Shown: in pieces, positions 35,573 to 44,741 of the stretch
Layout: each line of letters starts with the position of its first letter
Position numbering within the stretch: position 1 is the first letter of the stretch
DNA from: Verminephrobacter eiseniae EF01-2
GTDB taxonomy: Bacteria > Pseudomonadota > Gammaproteobacteria > Burkholderiales > Burkholderiaceae_C
Assembly (NCBI RefSeq): GCF_000015565.1
Contig: NC_008786.1
Coordinates: forward strand, 4,390,501 to 4,454,500
DNA length: 64,000 bases
Direction: 5' to 3'
Position numbers and translations under genes: made by a program
The notes under the pieces: generated by a model
What the model was told of the DNA's origin: nothing
Databases searched by the model: none
What the model saw: the letters and a program-made list of their open reading frames with translations, nothing else

Positions 35573-36733
35573 TCAGCGCAGTCCGAGTCCGCGCGCAATC
35601 ATTGCGCGCAGGATGTCGCGCGTGCCGCCGCGCAGGGAAAACGACGGCGCCACCCCGGTCACATAGTTCAACGTGCGCAGCAGTTCGAGCGGAACCTCGG
35701 CGGTGTCGTCGCGCGCGAACAGATCGTCGGCGATGGCGGCAGGAATGTATTGCTCCAGCGTGGTGCCAAGCTCCTTGACCAGCGCCGCCGGCACCACGGG
35801 ACTTGCGCCGCGCATGAGTTGCTGCTGGATCGAGACGGACATCGCGCGCAGCGGCGCCAACTGTGTGAACACCTGGCCGGCCAGCCGCAAGGCGCTCTGG
35901 CTGCGGCCCTGCGGGGTGCGAACCCAGGCCAGCCACTGGTCGAACAGCACGATGCTGGAAAACAGGCGCTCAGGCCCGCTGCGCTCGAATGCCAGTTCGG
36001 CCGTGACCTGCTCCCAGCCCTGGCCCTCCTGGCCAATCAGCGCCTCGGGCGACAGTTGCACCTGATCGAAAAACACTTCGCAAAAGTGGCTATCGCCGGC
36101 AAGGTCGGTGATCGGCCGCACCGACACGCCGGGCAGCGCCAGGTCGACGATGACCTGCGAGAGCCCCTGGTGCCGGTCGGCAGCCGCGCCTGAACTGCGC
36201 ACCAGCGCGATCATGTACTGGCAGCGCTGGGCATTGGTGGTCCAGATCTTCTGGCCATCGAGCAGGAAACCCTGTGCGTTGGGCCGGACACGGGTTTTCA
36301 CGCTCGCCAGGTCCGAGCCGGCGCCAGGCTCGCTCATGCCGATACAAAAGAACGCCTCGCCCCGGCAAATGCGCGGCAGGTAGAACTGCTTTTGCGCCTC
36401 GGTGCCGTACTTCAGGATCAGCGGGCCGCTTTGGCGATCGGCGATCCAATGCGCGCCCACGGGCGCGCCGAAGTTGAGGAATTCCTCCACCAGCACATAG
36501 CGCGCAAACGGGCTGCGGCCAGCGCCGCCATATGCGCGCGGCAAGGTGATGCCAAGCCAGCCGCGCTGGCCCAGCGCGCGGCTGAACGCGGCGTCATGCC
36601 CGCCCCAGGAGCGCGCGCGCCGATGGGGCGGCAGGTCTTTGATGGCCTGCGCGAGAAAGGCGCGCACCTGCGGGCGCAACGCCTCGTCCTCGGCGGGGAT
36701 TGGGGTGATGCCCAGGGAGTCGAGCGGGTTCAT
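35573..36733 (-). CDS. Acyl-CoA dehydrogenase
   Basis: A 386-residue flavoprotein. It has RGWLGITLPRAYGGAGRSPF, the FAD motif FFCIGMSEPGAGSDLASVKT, LDGQKIWTTNAQRCQYMIAL and a C-terminal SLRGGTRDILRAMIARGLGL. Starts at 36733 (MNPLDSLGITP) and 36805 (MGWASTD) are both open; 36733 is chosen from the family's usual beginning. Together with the next gene it probably forms a heteromeric dehydrogenase for a bulky acyl-CoA. Confidence 0.88.
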   Translation of the reverse strand: MNPLDSLGITPIPAEDEALRPQVRAFLAQAIKDLPPHRRARSWGGHDAAFSRALGQRGWLGITLPRAYGGAGRSPFARYVLVEEFLNFGAPVGAHWIADRQSGPLILKYGTEAQKQFYLPRICRGEAFFCIGMSEPGAGSDLASVKTRVRPNAQGFLLDGQKIWTTNAQRCQYMIALVRSSGAAADRHQGLSQVIVDLALPGVSVRPITDLAGDSHFCEVFFDQVQLSPEALIGQEGQGWEQVTAELAFERSGPERLFSSIVLFDQWLAWVRTPQGRSQSALRLAGQVFTQLAPLRAMSVSIQQQLMRGASPVVPAALVKELGTTLEQYIPAAIADDLFARDDTAEVPLELLRTLNYVTGVAPSFSLRGGTRDILRAMIARGLGLR

Positions 36734-36804
36734 GGGGCCGGTGGAGGGGTCATCGATGGTCTTTGCTGCCGCGCCGGTCGATGAATCCGTCGATGCCCAT
36801 CCCA

Positions 36805-38385
36805 TCAAAAGGGCAAATGTTTGCCACAGTGGCCGATAACGATTTTTCTCTCGTCTGCGACCCACTCGAAATAAACACGCAAGGTCTCGGCCAAGCTATC
36901 TTTCACGCCATGCTTCAAATGTTTTTCCATCACGAGCTTGCGCCCCTGGTAGATGAATGTACGACGCTGCTTTCCGTCGTTGGTGAGCGCTTGGGCTTCG
37001 TTGGCCGCATAATTGGATTGTCCGAACACGGCTTTGGCCTGTTGTTCGGTTTTGCCGTCGGCAAGCGCCGACCAATAATCGGTCGCCAGTTTCAACAAGA
37101 GTTCGCAGGCGGTGGCGCCTTTCGAGAATCCACCCCGGTCCGACTCTTTCGCCGAACTGGCGGCCGTCTTCAGAAACACGAGCCGGTCCGCGTATAAGGT
37201 GGATATCAGTTCCTGAACCTGCTGCAGACCGGGGCTGCCCTTCAGTACTGCGGCAACCAGTTCGCGTAGCGGCTCTGGCGCTGGGGCCATGTCATCCCGG
37301 ACTTCGTCGTTGGCCCGATATCCACGCCGGACATGCTTCAGACTTTCGATCGTCGCCTGGAATTCCCGCTCCTTTTGATCGTGCTCGGCGCGGATGCCTT
37401 TTATCTCGTCATCCTTGGCGCGCGACTCTTCCCCGGCCGTTTCCAGCAGTTTCATGTATTCAGTCAACTCGACAGACTGTTCGCCGCCCCCTGCCTGCTC
37501 GATCATCCGCGCCAGTTGGGCACGGAGGCGGGCCTGGCTTACCATCTCTTGGGAAATGTGTCTCCATGAGTTCGGCAAGTTGGTGCGGTGAGTGACTGTA
37601 GCCAGAATCTCCGGCACCAGGATGTCGGCAGTTTTCCCCGGGAGAATCAATGAACTCTTGCAAAGACTTCTTTGATCGCCCCAGCGTGGGAAAACTGTGT
37701 TGACCGCTCCGCCAAAAGCCATATAGCGCCGGCCCACGATATTTTCGATGGCAAAGGTATCTGCCATGGCAGGCACCTCGACGACATCGGCCAGCCCCAC
37801 CAATATGGAGCGCAAACGCTCCGGGTCCACAGGATAAGCATCATATGCAGTGCTGCTGATCAGCACGATCGGAAAGTCGCGCTCGATGCGCTCCACCTCA
37901 CACAGAAATGCGGGGGCGCTCTCTTCGGTCAAGCGCTTGACCATCAGCCCGGGTGTCTGTTCGACCGGATTGCATTCCTTGATCAGTTGCTCCACCAGAT
38001 CGGGGCGCGTCGGCCGAACCGGTGCCGTCACGAGCACGCTGATCTCATCGGTTTTCAGCAGCAGCGAACACTCGACGGCCTGGTCCGCCGCTTCTTGCCG
38101 CAAGCCCACTTCGGTGGTTCGCCTTCTGCCAGGCACCTCGGCGTCACCATGACTGAAGCGCGCGCAGAACAGGTAGGGATAGGTGGTCTGGTTGTCATCG
38201 ACCGCAGTGGTCCTCGAACTGAGGGTGCTGCCGTCTTTCAATTTGAATTCGCGAATGCCTTGCGCCAGTCGCGTGCCATCGACATAACTGCATGTGCGTT
38301 GCCCCACCCATTTCGCAACCAATTGAATGATCTTGTCAGGCCCACCAATCGGTTTCAATACCAAACTATTGGCGTAGATCAGCAT
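36805..38385 (-). CDS. 526-residue protein of unknown function, probable accessory gene
   Basis: I do not recognise a characterised family. The first ~280 residues look like a globular mixed alpha/beta region (MLIYANSLVLKPIGG, VLISSTAYDAYPVDPERLRS, GRRYMAFGGAVNTVFPRWGD). A charged coiled coil follows at about 285-350 (AGEESRAKDDEIKGIRAEHD), then a helical segment, then a compact C-terminal module ending RVYFEWVADERKIVIGHCGK. Codon use is visibly less GC-rich than in the neighbours, suggesting transfer. It begins 3 bp after gabD on the same strand, so it may be expressed from that operon. No membrane segment or signal peptide is seen. Confidence 0.7.
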   Translation of the reverse strand: MLIYANSLVLKPIGGPDKIIQLVAKWVGQRTCSYVDGTRLAQGIREFKLKDGSTLSSRTTAVDDNQTTYPYLFCARFSHGDAEVPGRRRTTEVGLRQEAADQAVECSLLLKTDEISVLVTAPVRPTRPDLVEQLIKECNPVEQTPGLMVKRLTEESAPAFLCEVERIERDFPIVLISSTAYDAYPVDPERLRSILVGLADVVEVPAMADTFAIENIVGRRYMAFGGAVNTVFPRWGDQRSLCKSSLILPGKTADILVPEILATVTHRTNLPNSWRHISQEMVSQARLRAQLARMIEQAGGGEQSVELTEYMKLLETAGEESRAKDDEIKGIRAEHDQKEREFQATIESLKHVRRGYRANDEVRDDMAPAPEPLRELVAAVLKGSPGLQQVQELISTLYADRLVFLKTAASSAKESDRGGFSKGATACELLLKLATDYWSALADGKTEQQAKAVFGQSNYAANEAQALTNDGKQRRTFIYQGRKLVMEKHLKHGVKDSLAETLRVYFEWVADERKIVIGHCGKHLPF

Positions 38386-38388
38386 GAT

Positions 38389-39891
38389 TTACTTGTTGCC
38401 TTCCTGCTGTATATCCCCCAGGCACAGGTACTTGATTTCCACATAGTCATCGATGCCGTGGTGCGAGCCTTCGCGGCCCAGGCCCGATTGCTTGACGCCG
38501 CCGAAGGGCACATGCTCGGTGGCCAGGATGCCGACGTTGACGCCGACCATGCCGTATTCCAGCGCTTCGCCGACACGGAAGATGCGGCCCAGGTCGCGGC
38601 TGTAGAAGTAGCTGGCCAGGCCAAACTCGGTGTCGTTGGCGGCGGCGATGGCCTCTTGCTCGGTCTTGAATTTGAAGATCGGCGCAAAGGGGCCGAAGGT
38701 TTCTTCGCGGGCGCACAGCATGTCCGGCCTGGCGTCGGCCAGCACGGTAGGCTCGAAGAACTGGCCCGAGCCCAGGTTTGGCAGGCGCTGGCCGCCGGTG
38801 ACGACCCGGCCGCCCTTGGCGATGGCGTCCGCCACATGGCGCTGCACCTTCAGCACGGCGGCTTCTTCGATCAGCGGGCCTTGGTTCACGCCGGCGTCGA
38901 AGCCGTTGCCGACCTTGGCGGTCAACACCTTGGCAGCGAACTTTTGCACGAATTCGTCGTACACGGCTTCCTGCACGTAAAAGCGGTTCGTGCACACGCA
39001 GGTCTGGCCGGCGTTGCGGTACTTGCTGGCAAAAGCGCCTTCCACGGCGCTGTCGATGTCGGCGTCGGCAAACACGATGAACGGCGCGTTGCCGCCCAGT
39101 TCCAGCGACATCTTCTTGACCGTGGGGGCGCTTTGCGCCATCAGGATGCGGCCCACTTCGGTGGAGCCGGTGAAACTGATGTGGCGCACCACGTCGCTGG
39201 CGCACAGCACCTTGCCGATGGCGATGGAGTTGTCGCCGTCGGCGCACAGGATGTTGAACACGCCTGCCGGTATGCCGGCGCGCAACGCCAGTTCGGCGGC
39301 GGCCAGCGCCGTCAGCGGCGTCAACTCGGCCGGCTTGATGATCACCGGGCAACCGGCGGCCAGCGCCGGCGCCACCTTGCGCGTGATCATGGCCAGCGGG
39401 AAGTTCCAGGGCGTGATCGCCGCGCAGACGCCGATCGACTGCCGCAGCACCAGCAGGCGGCGGCTGTTGTCGAACTGGGGCAGGGTCTCGCCGTTGATAC
39501 GCTTGGCTTCTTCGGCAAACCATTCGACGAAGCTGGCGCCGTAGCCGACCTCGCCCTTGGCCTCGGCCAGCGGCTTGCCCTGCTCGGCGGTCATGATGCG
39601 GGCCAGGTCGTCCTGGTGGGCCAGCAGCAACTCACACCATTTGCGCAAGATGATGCTGCGCTCTTTGGCGGTTCTGGATTTCCAGGGGCCCCAGGCGGCG
39701 TTCGCTGCGGCGATGGCGGCGTCGGCGTCGGCCGGTCCCAGGTTGGCCACGTCGGCCAGTTTCAGGCCGGTGGCCGGGTCGAGCACGTCAAAACGCCGGC
39801 TGCCGGCAACCCAGCGGCCATCGATGAGTCCGTCGGTCTTGAGCAGGCTGGGGTCGTTGAGCGTGGCGAGGGGTGAGGTCTTCATGTCCAT
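38389..39891 (-). CDS. gabD: Succinate-semialdehyde dehydrogenase
   Basis: A 500-residue NAD(P)-dependent aldehyde dehydrogenase converting succinate semialdehyde to succinate in GABA and putrescine breakdown. It shows AAITPWNFPLAMITRKVAPA, ISFTGSTEVGRILM, the general base in SLELGGNAPFIVFADAD, the catalytic cysteine in NAGQTCVCTNRFYVQ and the C-terminal FGGVKQSGLGREGSHHGID. ATG 39891 has GGAAG 7 bp upstream. It closes the polyamine/GABA ABC transporter block on the same strand. Confidence 0.93.
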   Translation of the reverse strand: MDMKTSPLATLNDPSLLKTDGLIDGRWVAGSRRFDVLDPATGLKLADVANLGPADADAAIAAANAAWGPWKSRTAKERSIILRKWCELLLAHQDDLARIMTAEQGKPLAEAKGEVGYGASFVEWFAEEAKRINGETLPQFDNSRRLLVLRQSIGVCAAITPWNFPLAMITRKVAPALAAGCPVIIKPAELTPLTALAAAELALRAGIPAGVFNILCADGDNSIAIGKVLCASDVVRHISFTGSTEVGRILMAQSAPTVKKMSLELGGNAPFIVFADADIDSAVEGAFASKYRNAGQTCVCTNRFYVQEAVYDEFVQKFAAKVLTAKVGNGFDAGVNQGPLIEEAAVLKVQRHVADAIAKGGRVVTGGQRLPNLGSGQFFEPTVLADARPDMLCAREETFGPFAPIFKFKTEQEAIAAANDTEFGLASYFYSRDLGRIFRVGEALEYGMVGVNVGILATEHVPFGGVKQSGLGREGSHHGIDDYVEIKYLCLGDIQQEGNK

Positions 39892-39988
39892 GGCAAGGCT
39901 TCCGGGGAGATACGGCACAGGTTGCCAATGTAGCACCGACCAGTGCCCGGGGGTTGCCGCGCGGCCATGGCCAGCGCAGATCGCGCCA

Positions 39989-40825
39989 TCATGCCCGCCG
40001 CCCGCGCAGCCATTCCAGCACCAGCAGCAAACTGGTGGTGAACAGGATCAGCAAGGTGGCCACGGCGGCAATGGTCGGGGTGATGTTTTCGCGGATGCCG
40101 GTGAGCATCTGGCGCGGCAAGGTGGCCTGCCCGGCTCCGGCCAGAAAGAGCGTGACCACCACTTCATCGAACGAGGTGGCAAACGCCAGCAGGGCGCCCG
40201 AGATCACCCCGGGCGCAATCACCGGCAGCGTGACGCGAAAGAAACTGCGCAGCGGTGTCGCGCCCAGGCTCAGCGAGGCGCGCACCAGGTTGTGGTCAAA
40301 GCCCGCCAGCGTGGCCAGCACGGTGGTCAGCACGAAGGGTGCGCCCAACGCGGCGTGCACGATGATCAGCCCGAAGTAGCTGTCTGCCAGGCCCAGCGGC
40401 GCAAAGTACAGATAGGTGGCCACGCCCACGACGACGATGGGCACCACCATGGGGGCGATCAGCAGGCTCATCAGCAGGCCCTTGCAGGGCAACTCTGCCC
40501 GCGCCAGGCCCACCGCCGCCAGCGTGCCCAGGGCCGTGGCGATCACCGTGGCGGCCGGCGCGACGATGGCGCTGTTGCGCGCCGCGCGGGCCCATTCGGC
40601 CGACTCGAACAGATGGCGATACCACTTGAGCGACCAGCCGGGGATGGGGTAGACCAAAAAGGAACTGCCCGAGAACGACAGCGGCACCATCACCAGGATG
40701 GGCGCGAGCAAAAACACCAGCACCGCCACGCACAGCGCGCGCAGCAGCCACCAGGCGATCTTGTCGGCCAGCGTGGCGTAACGGGGAAATCGGGGCAAGA
40801 AGGGAAAAAGGGGCCGGGGCAACAT
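39989..40825 (-). CDS. Polyamine-type ABC transporter permease (PotC/YdcV-like)
   Basis: A 278-residue inner-membrane permease with six hydrophobic segments. It has LAPILVMVPLSFSGSSFLVY, PIPGWSLKWYRHLFESAEWA (the PotC-like periplasmic segment), the coupling loop LSLGATPLRSFFRVTLPVIA and TSFDEVVVTLFLAG. ATG 40825 is the start. It follows the other permease by 71 bp and belongs to a four-gene ATPase-receptor-permease-permease operon with gabD downstream. Confidence 0.92.
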   Translation of the reverse strand: MLPRPLFPFLPRFPRYATLADKIAWWLLRALCVAVLVFLLAPILVMVPLSFSGSSFLVYPIPGWSLKWYRHLFESAEWARAARNSAIVAPAATVIATALGTLAAVGLARAELPCKGLLMSLLIAPMVVPIVVVGVATYLYFAPLGLADSYFGLIIVHAALGAPFVLTTVLATLAGFDHNLVRASLSLGATPLRSFFRVTLPVIAPGVISGALLAFATSFDEVVVTLFLAGAGQATLPRQMLTGIRENITPTIAAVATLLILFTTSLLLVLEWLRGRRA

Positions 40826-40864
40826 GGGCTGGGCCGCTCGATGGCCGCCGTGAAGGTGAGCGCC

Positions 40865-40906
40865 GAACGGGTGGGCTAATGGACTGAACGGGTGGGCTAA
40901 TGGATC
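40865..40906 (-). repeat. 21-bp tandem duplication across the end of the upstream permease gene
   Basis: Two adjacent 21-bp copies of GAACGGGTGGGCTAATGGA plus two bases (40865-40885 and 40886-40906). The second copy contains the stop codon of the permease at 40897, so the stop region itself has been duplicated. Confidence 0.8.
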
Positions 40907-42480
40907 GGTTGCTCCTTGCCGATGCGGCGGTACACACCATACAGCAGCAGCGTGGCGAGCAGCAGCAGGGCACTCAATGCACAGGCCATGCCCCAGTTGA
41001 CATCCACATTCGTATAACGGGCGATGTAGTAGCTCAGCATCTGGTCGTCGGCCCCGCCGAGCAGCGCCGGGGTGATGTAGTAGCCCAGGGCCAGGATGAA
41101 CACCAGCAGCGCCCCGGCGCCGATTCCCGGATAGGTCTGCGGCACGTAGACGCGCAAGAAGGCGGCCCAGGGCGGACTGCCCAGCGACACCGCTGCGCGC
41201 AGGTAGCTCGGCGGCACGTTCTTCATCACGCTGTACAGCGGCAAGATCATGAAGGGCAGCAGGATATGCACCATCGCAATCACCACCCCGGTGCGGTTGA
41301 ACAGCAGCGCCAGCGGTTCGGCCACCAGGCCCAGGCCGATCAAGGCGCGGTTGACCAAGCCTTCGGACTGCAACAGCACGATCCAGGCGGCCACGCGCAC
41401 CAGCACCGAGGTCCAGAACGGCACCAGCACCAGGATCATCAGCACATTGGCCGCGCGCGCCGGCAGCGCGGCCAGCCACCAGGCCAGCGGGTAGCCCAGC
41501 AGCAGGCAGCACAGCGTGACCACCAGGCTGATCTGGAAGGTGCGCAGCAGAATGCCGACAAACGCGCGCTGGTCTGCGGGCATGCGCTCGATCCGGCCCT
41601 GCGCATCGCGCTGCAGGTCCAGCGCGGCCAGCAGGTAGTCGGGCGTCCAGCGCGCGCCATTCTTGGCGATCGCGCGCCACAGCGGGGCCTGGCCCCAGCG
41701 CGGGTCGGCCTGCAGCAGTCGCTGCCGGATGGCCTCGTCGGAGCCGGCAAAAGGCCGGCTGCGGTAGGCGCCCATCACCATCGAGCGCGCACCCGGCACT
41801 TCGGAGTTCAGGCGCCGCGCCAGCGCGCCGGCGTCCGCACCGTCGGGCAGATCGGCCAGGTCGCGCACCAGCGCTGCATAGGCGGCGGCCGGGGGCGCGT
41901 CGCGCCGGTCCCAGCCATCGAGCGCACGTATGGTACCGGGCAAGGCCCGGGCCACCTCGGGGTTTTCCACGGCGCGCAGCAGCAGCGCGGCAATGGGCAG
42001 CAGCAGCGTGAGCAGCAGGAACAGCAGCAGCGGCAACGTCAGGCTGAACGCCCGCCATTGGCGCCGCCGCTGCGCGCGCGCCAGGGCTTGGCGCAATGCG
42101 CCGGGGGCGCTGCCGTCCGCTGCGCCCACCGGAGCACCTTCGGGCGGCCGTGCAGCGCTCACCGGGATACCTTCGCCTTCGGCTGCGGTGTGAGCGCCTT
42201 CGGGCGGCCGTGCGGCGCTCACCGGGATACCTTCGCCTTCGGCTGCGGTGTGAGCACCTTCGGGCGGCCGTGCGCCGCTCACCGGGATACCTTCGCCTCC
42301 GGCTGCGGTGTGAGCGCCTTCGGGCGGCCGTGCAGCGCTCACCGGGATACCTTCGCCTTCGGCTGCGGTGTGAGCGCCTTCGGGCGGCCGTGCGCCGCTC
42401 ACCGGGATACCTTCGCCTTCGGCTGCGGTGTGAGCGCCTTCGGGCGGCCGTGCGCCGCTCACGCCAAGTCGTTCCTGCAT
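40897..42480 (-). CDS. Polyamine-type ABC transporter permease (PotB-like) with an N-terminal 60-bp coding-repeat array
   Basis: A 527-residue permease. Residues ~10-118 are five and a half copies of a 20-residue repeat (ARPPEGAHTAAEGEGIPVSx). The normal protein begins after it: ALARAQRRRQWRAFSLTLPL then a hydrophobic helix. A periplasmic loop of ~150 residues follows, then LLRTFQISLVVTLCCLLLGY, LVPFWTSVLVRVAAWIVLLQ and the coupling loop AAVSLGSPPWAAFLRVYVPQ. ATG 42480 is the only upstream ATG, but GTG codons inside each repeat could also start translation. It follows the receptor gene by 29 bp. Confidence 0.88.
   Translation of the reverse strand: MQERLGVSGARPPEGAHTAAEGEGIPVSGARPPEGAHTAAEGEGIPVSAARPPEGAHTAAGGEGIPVSGARPPEGAHTAAEGEGIPVSAARPPEGAHTAAEGEGIPVSAARPPEGAPVGAADGSAPGALRQALARAQRRRQWRAFSLTLPLLLFLLLTLLLPIAALLLRAVENPEVARALPGTIRALDGWDRRDAPPAAAYAALVRDLADLPDGADAGALARRLNSEVPGARSMVMGAYRSRPFAGSDEAIRQRLLQADPRWGQAPLWRAIAKNGARWTPDYLLAALDLQRDAQGRIERMPADQRAFVGILLRTFQISLVVTLCCLLLGYPLAWWLAALPARAANVLMILVLVPFWTSVLVRVAAWIVLLQSEGLVNRALIGLGLVAEPLALLFNRTGVVIAMVHILLPFMILPLYSVMKNVPPSYLRAAVSLGSPPWAAFLRVYVPQTYPGIGAGALLVFILALGYYITPALLGGADDQMLSYYIARYTNVDVNWGMACALSALLLLATLLLYGVYRRIGKEQPIH
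42135..42463 (-). repeat. 60-bp coding-repeat array in the permease gene (5.5 units)
   Basis: Five 60-bp units (42135, 42195, 42255, 42315, 42375) and a partial sixth (42435-42463) are nearly identical. In the coding direction each contains GGCCGCCCGAAGGCGCTCAC, ACCGCAGCCGAAGGCGAAGG, then TATCCCG and an in-frame GTG. Differences are single substitutions, for example Glu/Gly (GEG/GGEG) and Ala/Gly at the unit end, so expansion is recent. Confidence 0.95.
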
Positions 42481-42509
42481 GGCAAGGGCGGGCTTGCGGG
42501 CTTACCCGC

Positions 42510-43547
42510 TCACTGTGTGGCCCAGACGGCAAAGCGCTTTTCCAGCATCTCGCCCTGGTCGGCCCAGAAACCCACGTCGAACCGCAGCGCTTGCCGGGCA
42601 TTGTTGGCCGAGGTGGGCAGTCGTTCCAGGGTCTTTGCGTCGAGTTGGGCCATGGCCTTGGTGTTGGTCGGGCCATAGGCGATTTGCCGCACGTACACCG
42701 CCTGGTTGTCGGCCTGCAGGCTGAAGGCGATGAATTTCAGCGCCTCATCCTTGTTCGGCGCGCCTTTGGGGATGGTCCAGTATTCCAGGTCGTAGATGCT
42801 GCCGGGCCAATGGATGCGAAGGTTGCGCCCTTCGCGGTTGGCCGCGTCGATGCGCCCGTTGTAGGCCGTGCTCAGCACCACATCGCCGGCCACCAGGAAC
42901 TGCGGCACCTGCGCGCCGGCGGCCCACCACTGGATATGGGGCTTGAGCGCGGTGAGCTTTTTGAAGGCCCGGTCGGCGCCCTCCCGGGTGGCCAGCAGCG
43001 GGTACACATCGGCGGGCTTGACGCCATCGGCCAGCAGCGCAAATTCGAGGTTGTAGCGGGCGCCCTTGCGCATGCCGCGCTTGCCGGGAATCTTTTGCGT
43101 GTCGAAGAAGTCGGCCCAACCGCCGGGGGCGGTCTTGAGCTTGTCGCCGTTGTAGGCCATCACGGTCGACCACACCAGGAAACCCACGGCGCAGTCGGTG
43201 ATGGCGTCAGGCATCAGCTCGTTCTTGCTGGCGATCCGGCTGTAGTCGATCTTCTCGAACAGCCCTTCATCGCAGCCGCGCACGGCGTCGGGGGTCTCGA
43301 CTTCGAGCACATCCCAAGTGACTTTTTTGGCCTCGACCATGGCCTTGAGCTTGGCCTGCTCGCCGTTGTACTCCAGCGCCACGATCTTGCTGCCGGTCTG
43401 CTTCTCGTAAGGCTCGTAATAGGCTTTCTTCTGGGCGTTGGCGGCGGCGCCGCCAAAGTTCACGACGGTGATGGACTGCTGCGCCAGACCGGGCAGGGCC
43501 ATGCCGGCACACAGGGCGGCGCAGGCGAGCAGGCATTGGTTTTTCAT
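42510..43547 (-). CDS. Polyamine/GABA-type ABC transporter periplasmic binding protein
   Basis: A 345-residue PotD-like receptor. It has a signal peptide (MKNQCLLACAALCAGMALPG ending LAQ), ITVVNFGGAAANAQKKAYYE, WDVLEVETPDAVRGCDEGLF, WADFFDTQKIPGKRGMRKGA and LSTAYNGRIDAANREGRNLR. It follows the ATPase gene by 48 bp. gabD in the same block suggests putrescine or GABA as ligand, which is inference. Confidence 0.9.
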   Translation of the reverse strand: MKNQCLLACAALCAGMALPGLAQQSITVVNFGGAAANAQKKAYYEPYEKQTGSKIVALEYNGEQAKLKAMVEAKKVTWDVLEVETPDAVRGCDEGLFEKIDYSRIASKNELMPDAITDCAVGFLVWSTVMAYNGDKLKTAPGGWADFFDTQKIPGKRGMRKGARYNLEFALLADGVKPADVYPLLATREGADRAFKKLTALKPHIQWWAAGAQVPQFLVAGDVVLSTAYNGRIDAANREGRNLRIHWPGSIYDLEYWTIPKGAPNKDEALKFIAFSLQADNQAVYVRQIAYGPTNTKAMAQLDAKTLERLPTSANNARQALRFDVGFWADQGEMLEKRFAVWATQ

Positions 43548-43595
43548 GGGGCGGTTTCCTTCCGGGAGGGGCTGTGGGGACGGGCGGGCGGGACA

Positions 43596-44699
43596 TCAGG
43601 GCGGGCTGGCAGCGCAGGCATAGATGCGCATGGCTTCGGGCGGGAACTGCAACTGCACGGCGTCACCGGCCTGCGGGTGGGCACCGGCGCCGGTCAACGG
43701 CAGTTTGACGGTGGCCAGCGCCTGGCCGGGGGCGATGGCGCAGAGCAGGCGCAGGTGGTCGCCATGGTAGATGACGCGGGCCACCGTGGCATCCAGCGCC
43801 GGGCCTTGCGGCGTGGCGGCGGTGCGCAGCGCGATGCGCTCGGGGCGGATGCAGGCCTCGGCCCGCGTGCCGGGGGCGGCGTGGTTCACATTCACGCCCG
43901 GCAGCCGCCGGCCATCGGGCAGTTGCAATGCGCAGCACGCTCCGCTGCCTTGCAAGGTGCCGCCAAGCACGGTGCTGTCGCCGACGAAGCCGGCCACGAA
44001 GCGGTTGGCCGGGGTTTCGTACAACGCCTGCACATCGGCCAACTGCTCGATCGCGCCCTGGTTGAACACGGCCACGCGGTCGCTCATGGTCAGGGCCTCG
44101 CCCTGGTCATGGGTGACATAGACGAAGCTCAGGCCCAGTTGGTGGTGCAGTTCCTTGAGCTCGATCTGCAACTGCTCGCGCAACTGCTTGTCGAGCGCGC
44201 CCAGCGGTTCATCCATCAGCACCAGCCGGGGGTTGAACACCAGGGCGCGGGCCAGCGCCACACGCTGCTGCTGGCCGCCTGACAGGCTGGCCGGCCGGCG
44301 CTCTTCCAGGCCCGACAGGCGCACCATCGCCAACGCCTTGCGCACCCGCTCGGCCTGCTCGGCGCGGGGCACTTTGCGCACCGACAGCGGGTAGGCCAGG
44401 TTCTGGCCCACCGTCAGGTGCGGGAACAGCGCGTAGTTCTGAAACACCATGCCGAAGTTGCGCTGGTGCGGCGGCGTGCGGGTGATGGGCTGGCCATCGA
44501 GAAAAATCTCGCCGGCGGTCGGCGATTCAAACCCGGCCAGCATCATCAGCGTGGTGGTCTTGCCCGAACCGGATGGCCCGAGCAGGCTCAGAAACTCGCC
44601 GCGCCGGATATCCAGGTCCAGCGCGCGCACCGCCAGTTGTTCGCCGTCGTAGCTCTTTTGCACGCCGCTGAAGCGGACCAGGGGTTGCGCGTCGTTCAT
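43596..44699 (-). CDS. Polyamine-type ABC transporter ATPase (PotA-like)
   Basis: A 367-residue ATP-binding protein. Walker A is [20 protein letters not shown]-loop [20 protein letters not shown], signature [16 protein letters not shown], Walker [21 protein letters not shown]-terminal TOBE domain occupies about 280-360 ([32 protein letters not shown]). Start ATG 44699 is chosen; ATG 44741 would add 14 residues. It is the first gene of the transporter operon. Confidence 0.92.
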   Translation of the reverse strand: MNDAQPLVRFSGVQKSYDGEQLAVRALDLDIRRGEFLSLLGPSGSGKTTTLMMLAGFESPTAGEIFLDGQPITRTPPHQRNFGMVFQNYALFPHLTVGQNLAYPLSVRKVPRAEQAERVRKALAMVRLSGLEERRPASLSGGQQQRVALARALVFNPRLVLMDEPLGALDKQLREQLQIELKELHHQLGLSFVYVTHDQGEALTMSDRVAVFNQGAIEQLADVQALYETPANRFVAGFVGDSTVLGGTLQGSGACCALQLPDGRRLPGVNVNHAAPGTRAEACIRPERIALRTAATPQGPALDATVARVIYHGDHLRLLCAIAPGQALATVKLPLTGAGAHPQAGDAVQLQFPPEAMRIYACAASPP

Positions 44700-44741
44700 G
44701 GTGGGTGGCGGTCTGGGCTGTATCTCGGCGGGGCGGCTCAT

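Noticed and set aside
37672..39876. Plus-strand open frame (734 codons) opposite gabD and the unknown gene
   Set aside because: gabD motifs on the other strand are unambiguous; this frame has no homology.
42135..42463. CRISPR-like array
   Set aside because: The repeats are directly contiguous with no unique spacers, are in frame with a gene, and have no cas genes nearby.
39989..42676. A single 895-codon minus-strand frame spanning both polyamine permeases
   Set aside because: Only its last ~278 codons match a permease; the rest is an out-of-frame reading of the second permease and of the 60-bp repeats, with arginine/histidine-rich low-complexity output.
42096..44282. Long plus-strand open frame (728 codons) opposite the polyamine transporter genes
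   Set aside because: It is antisense to three clear transporter genes, matches no family, and is open because of high GC and the 60-bp repeat.
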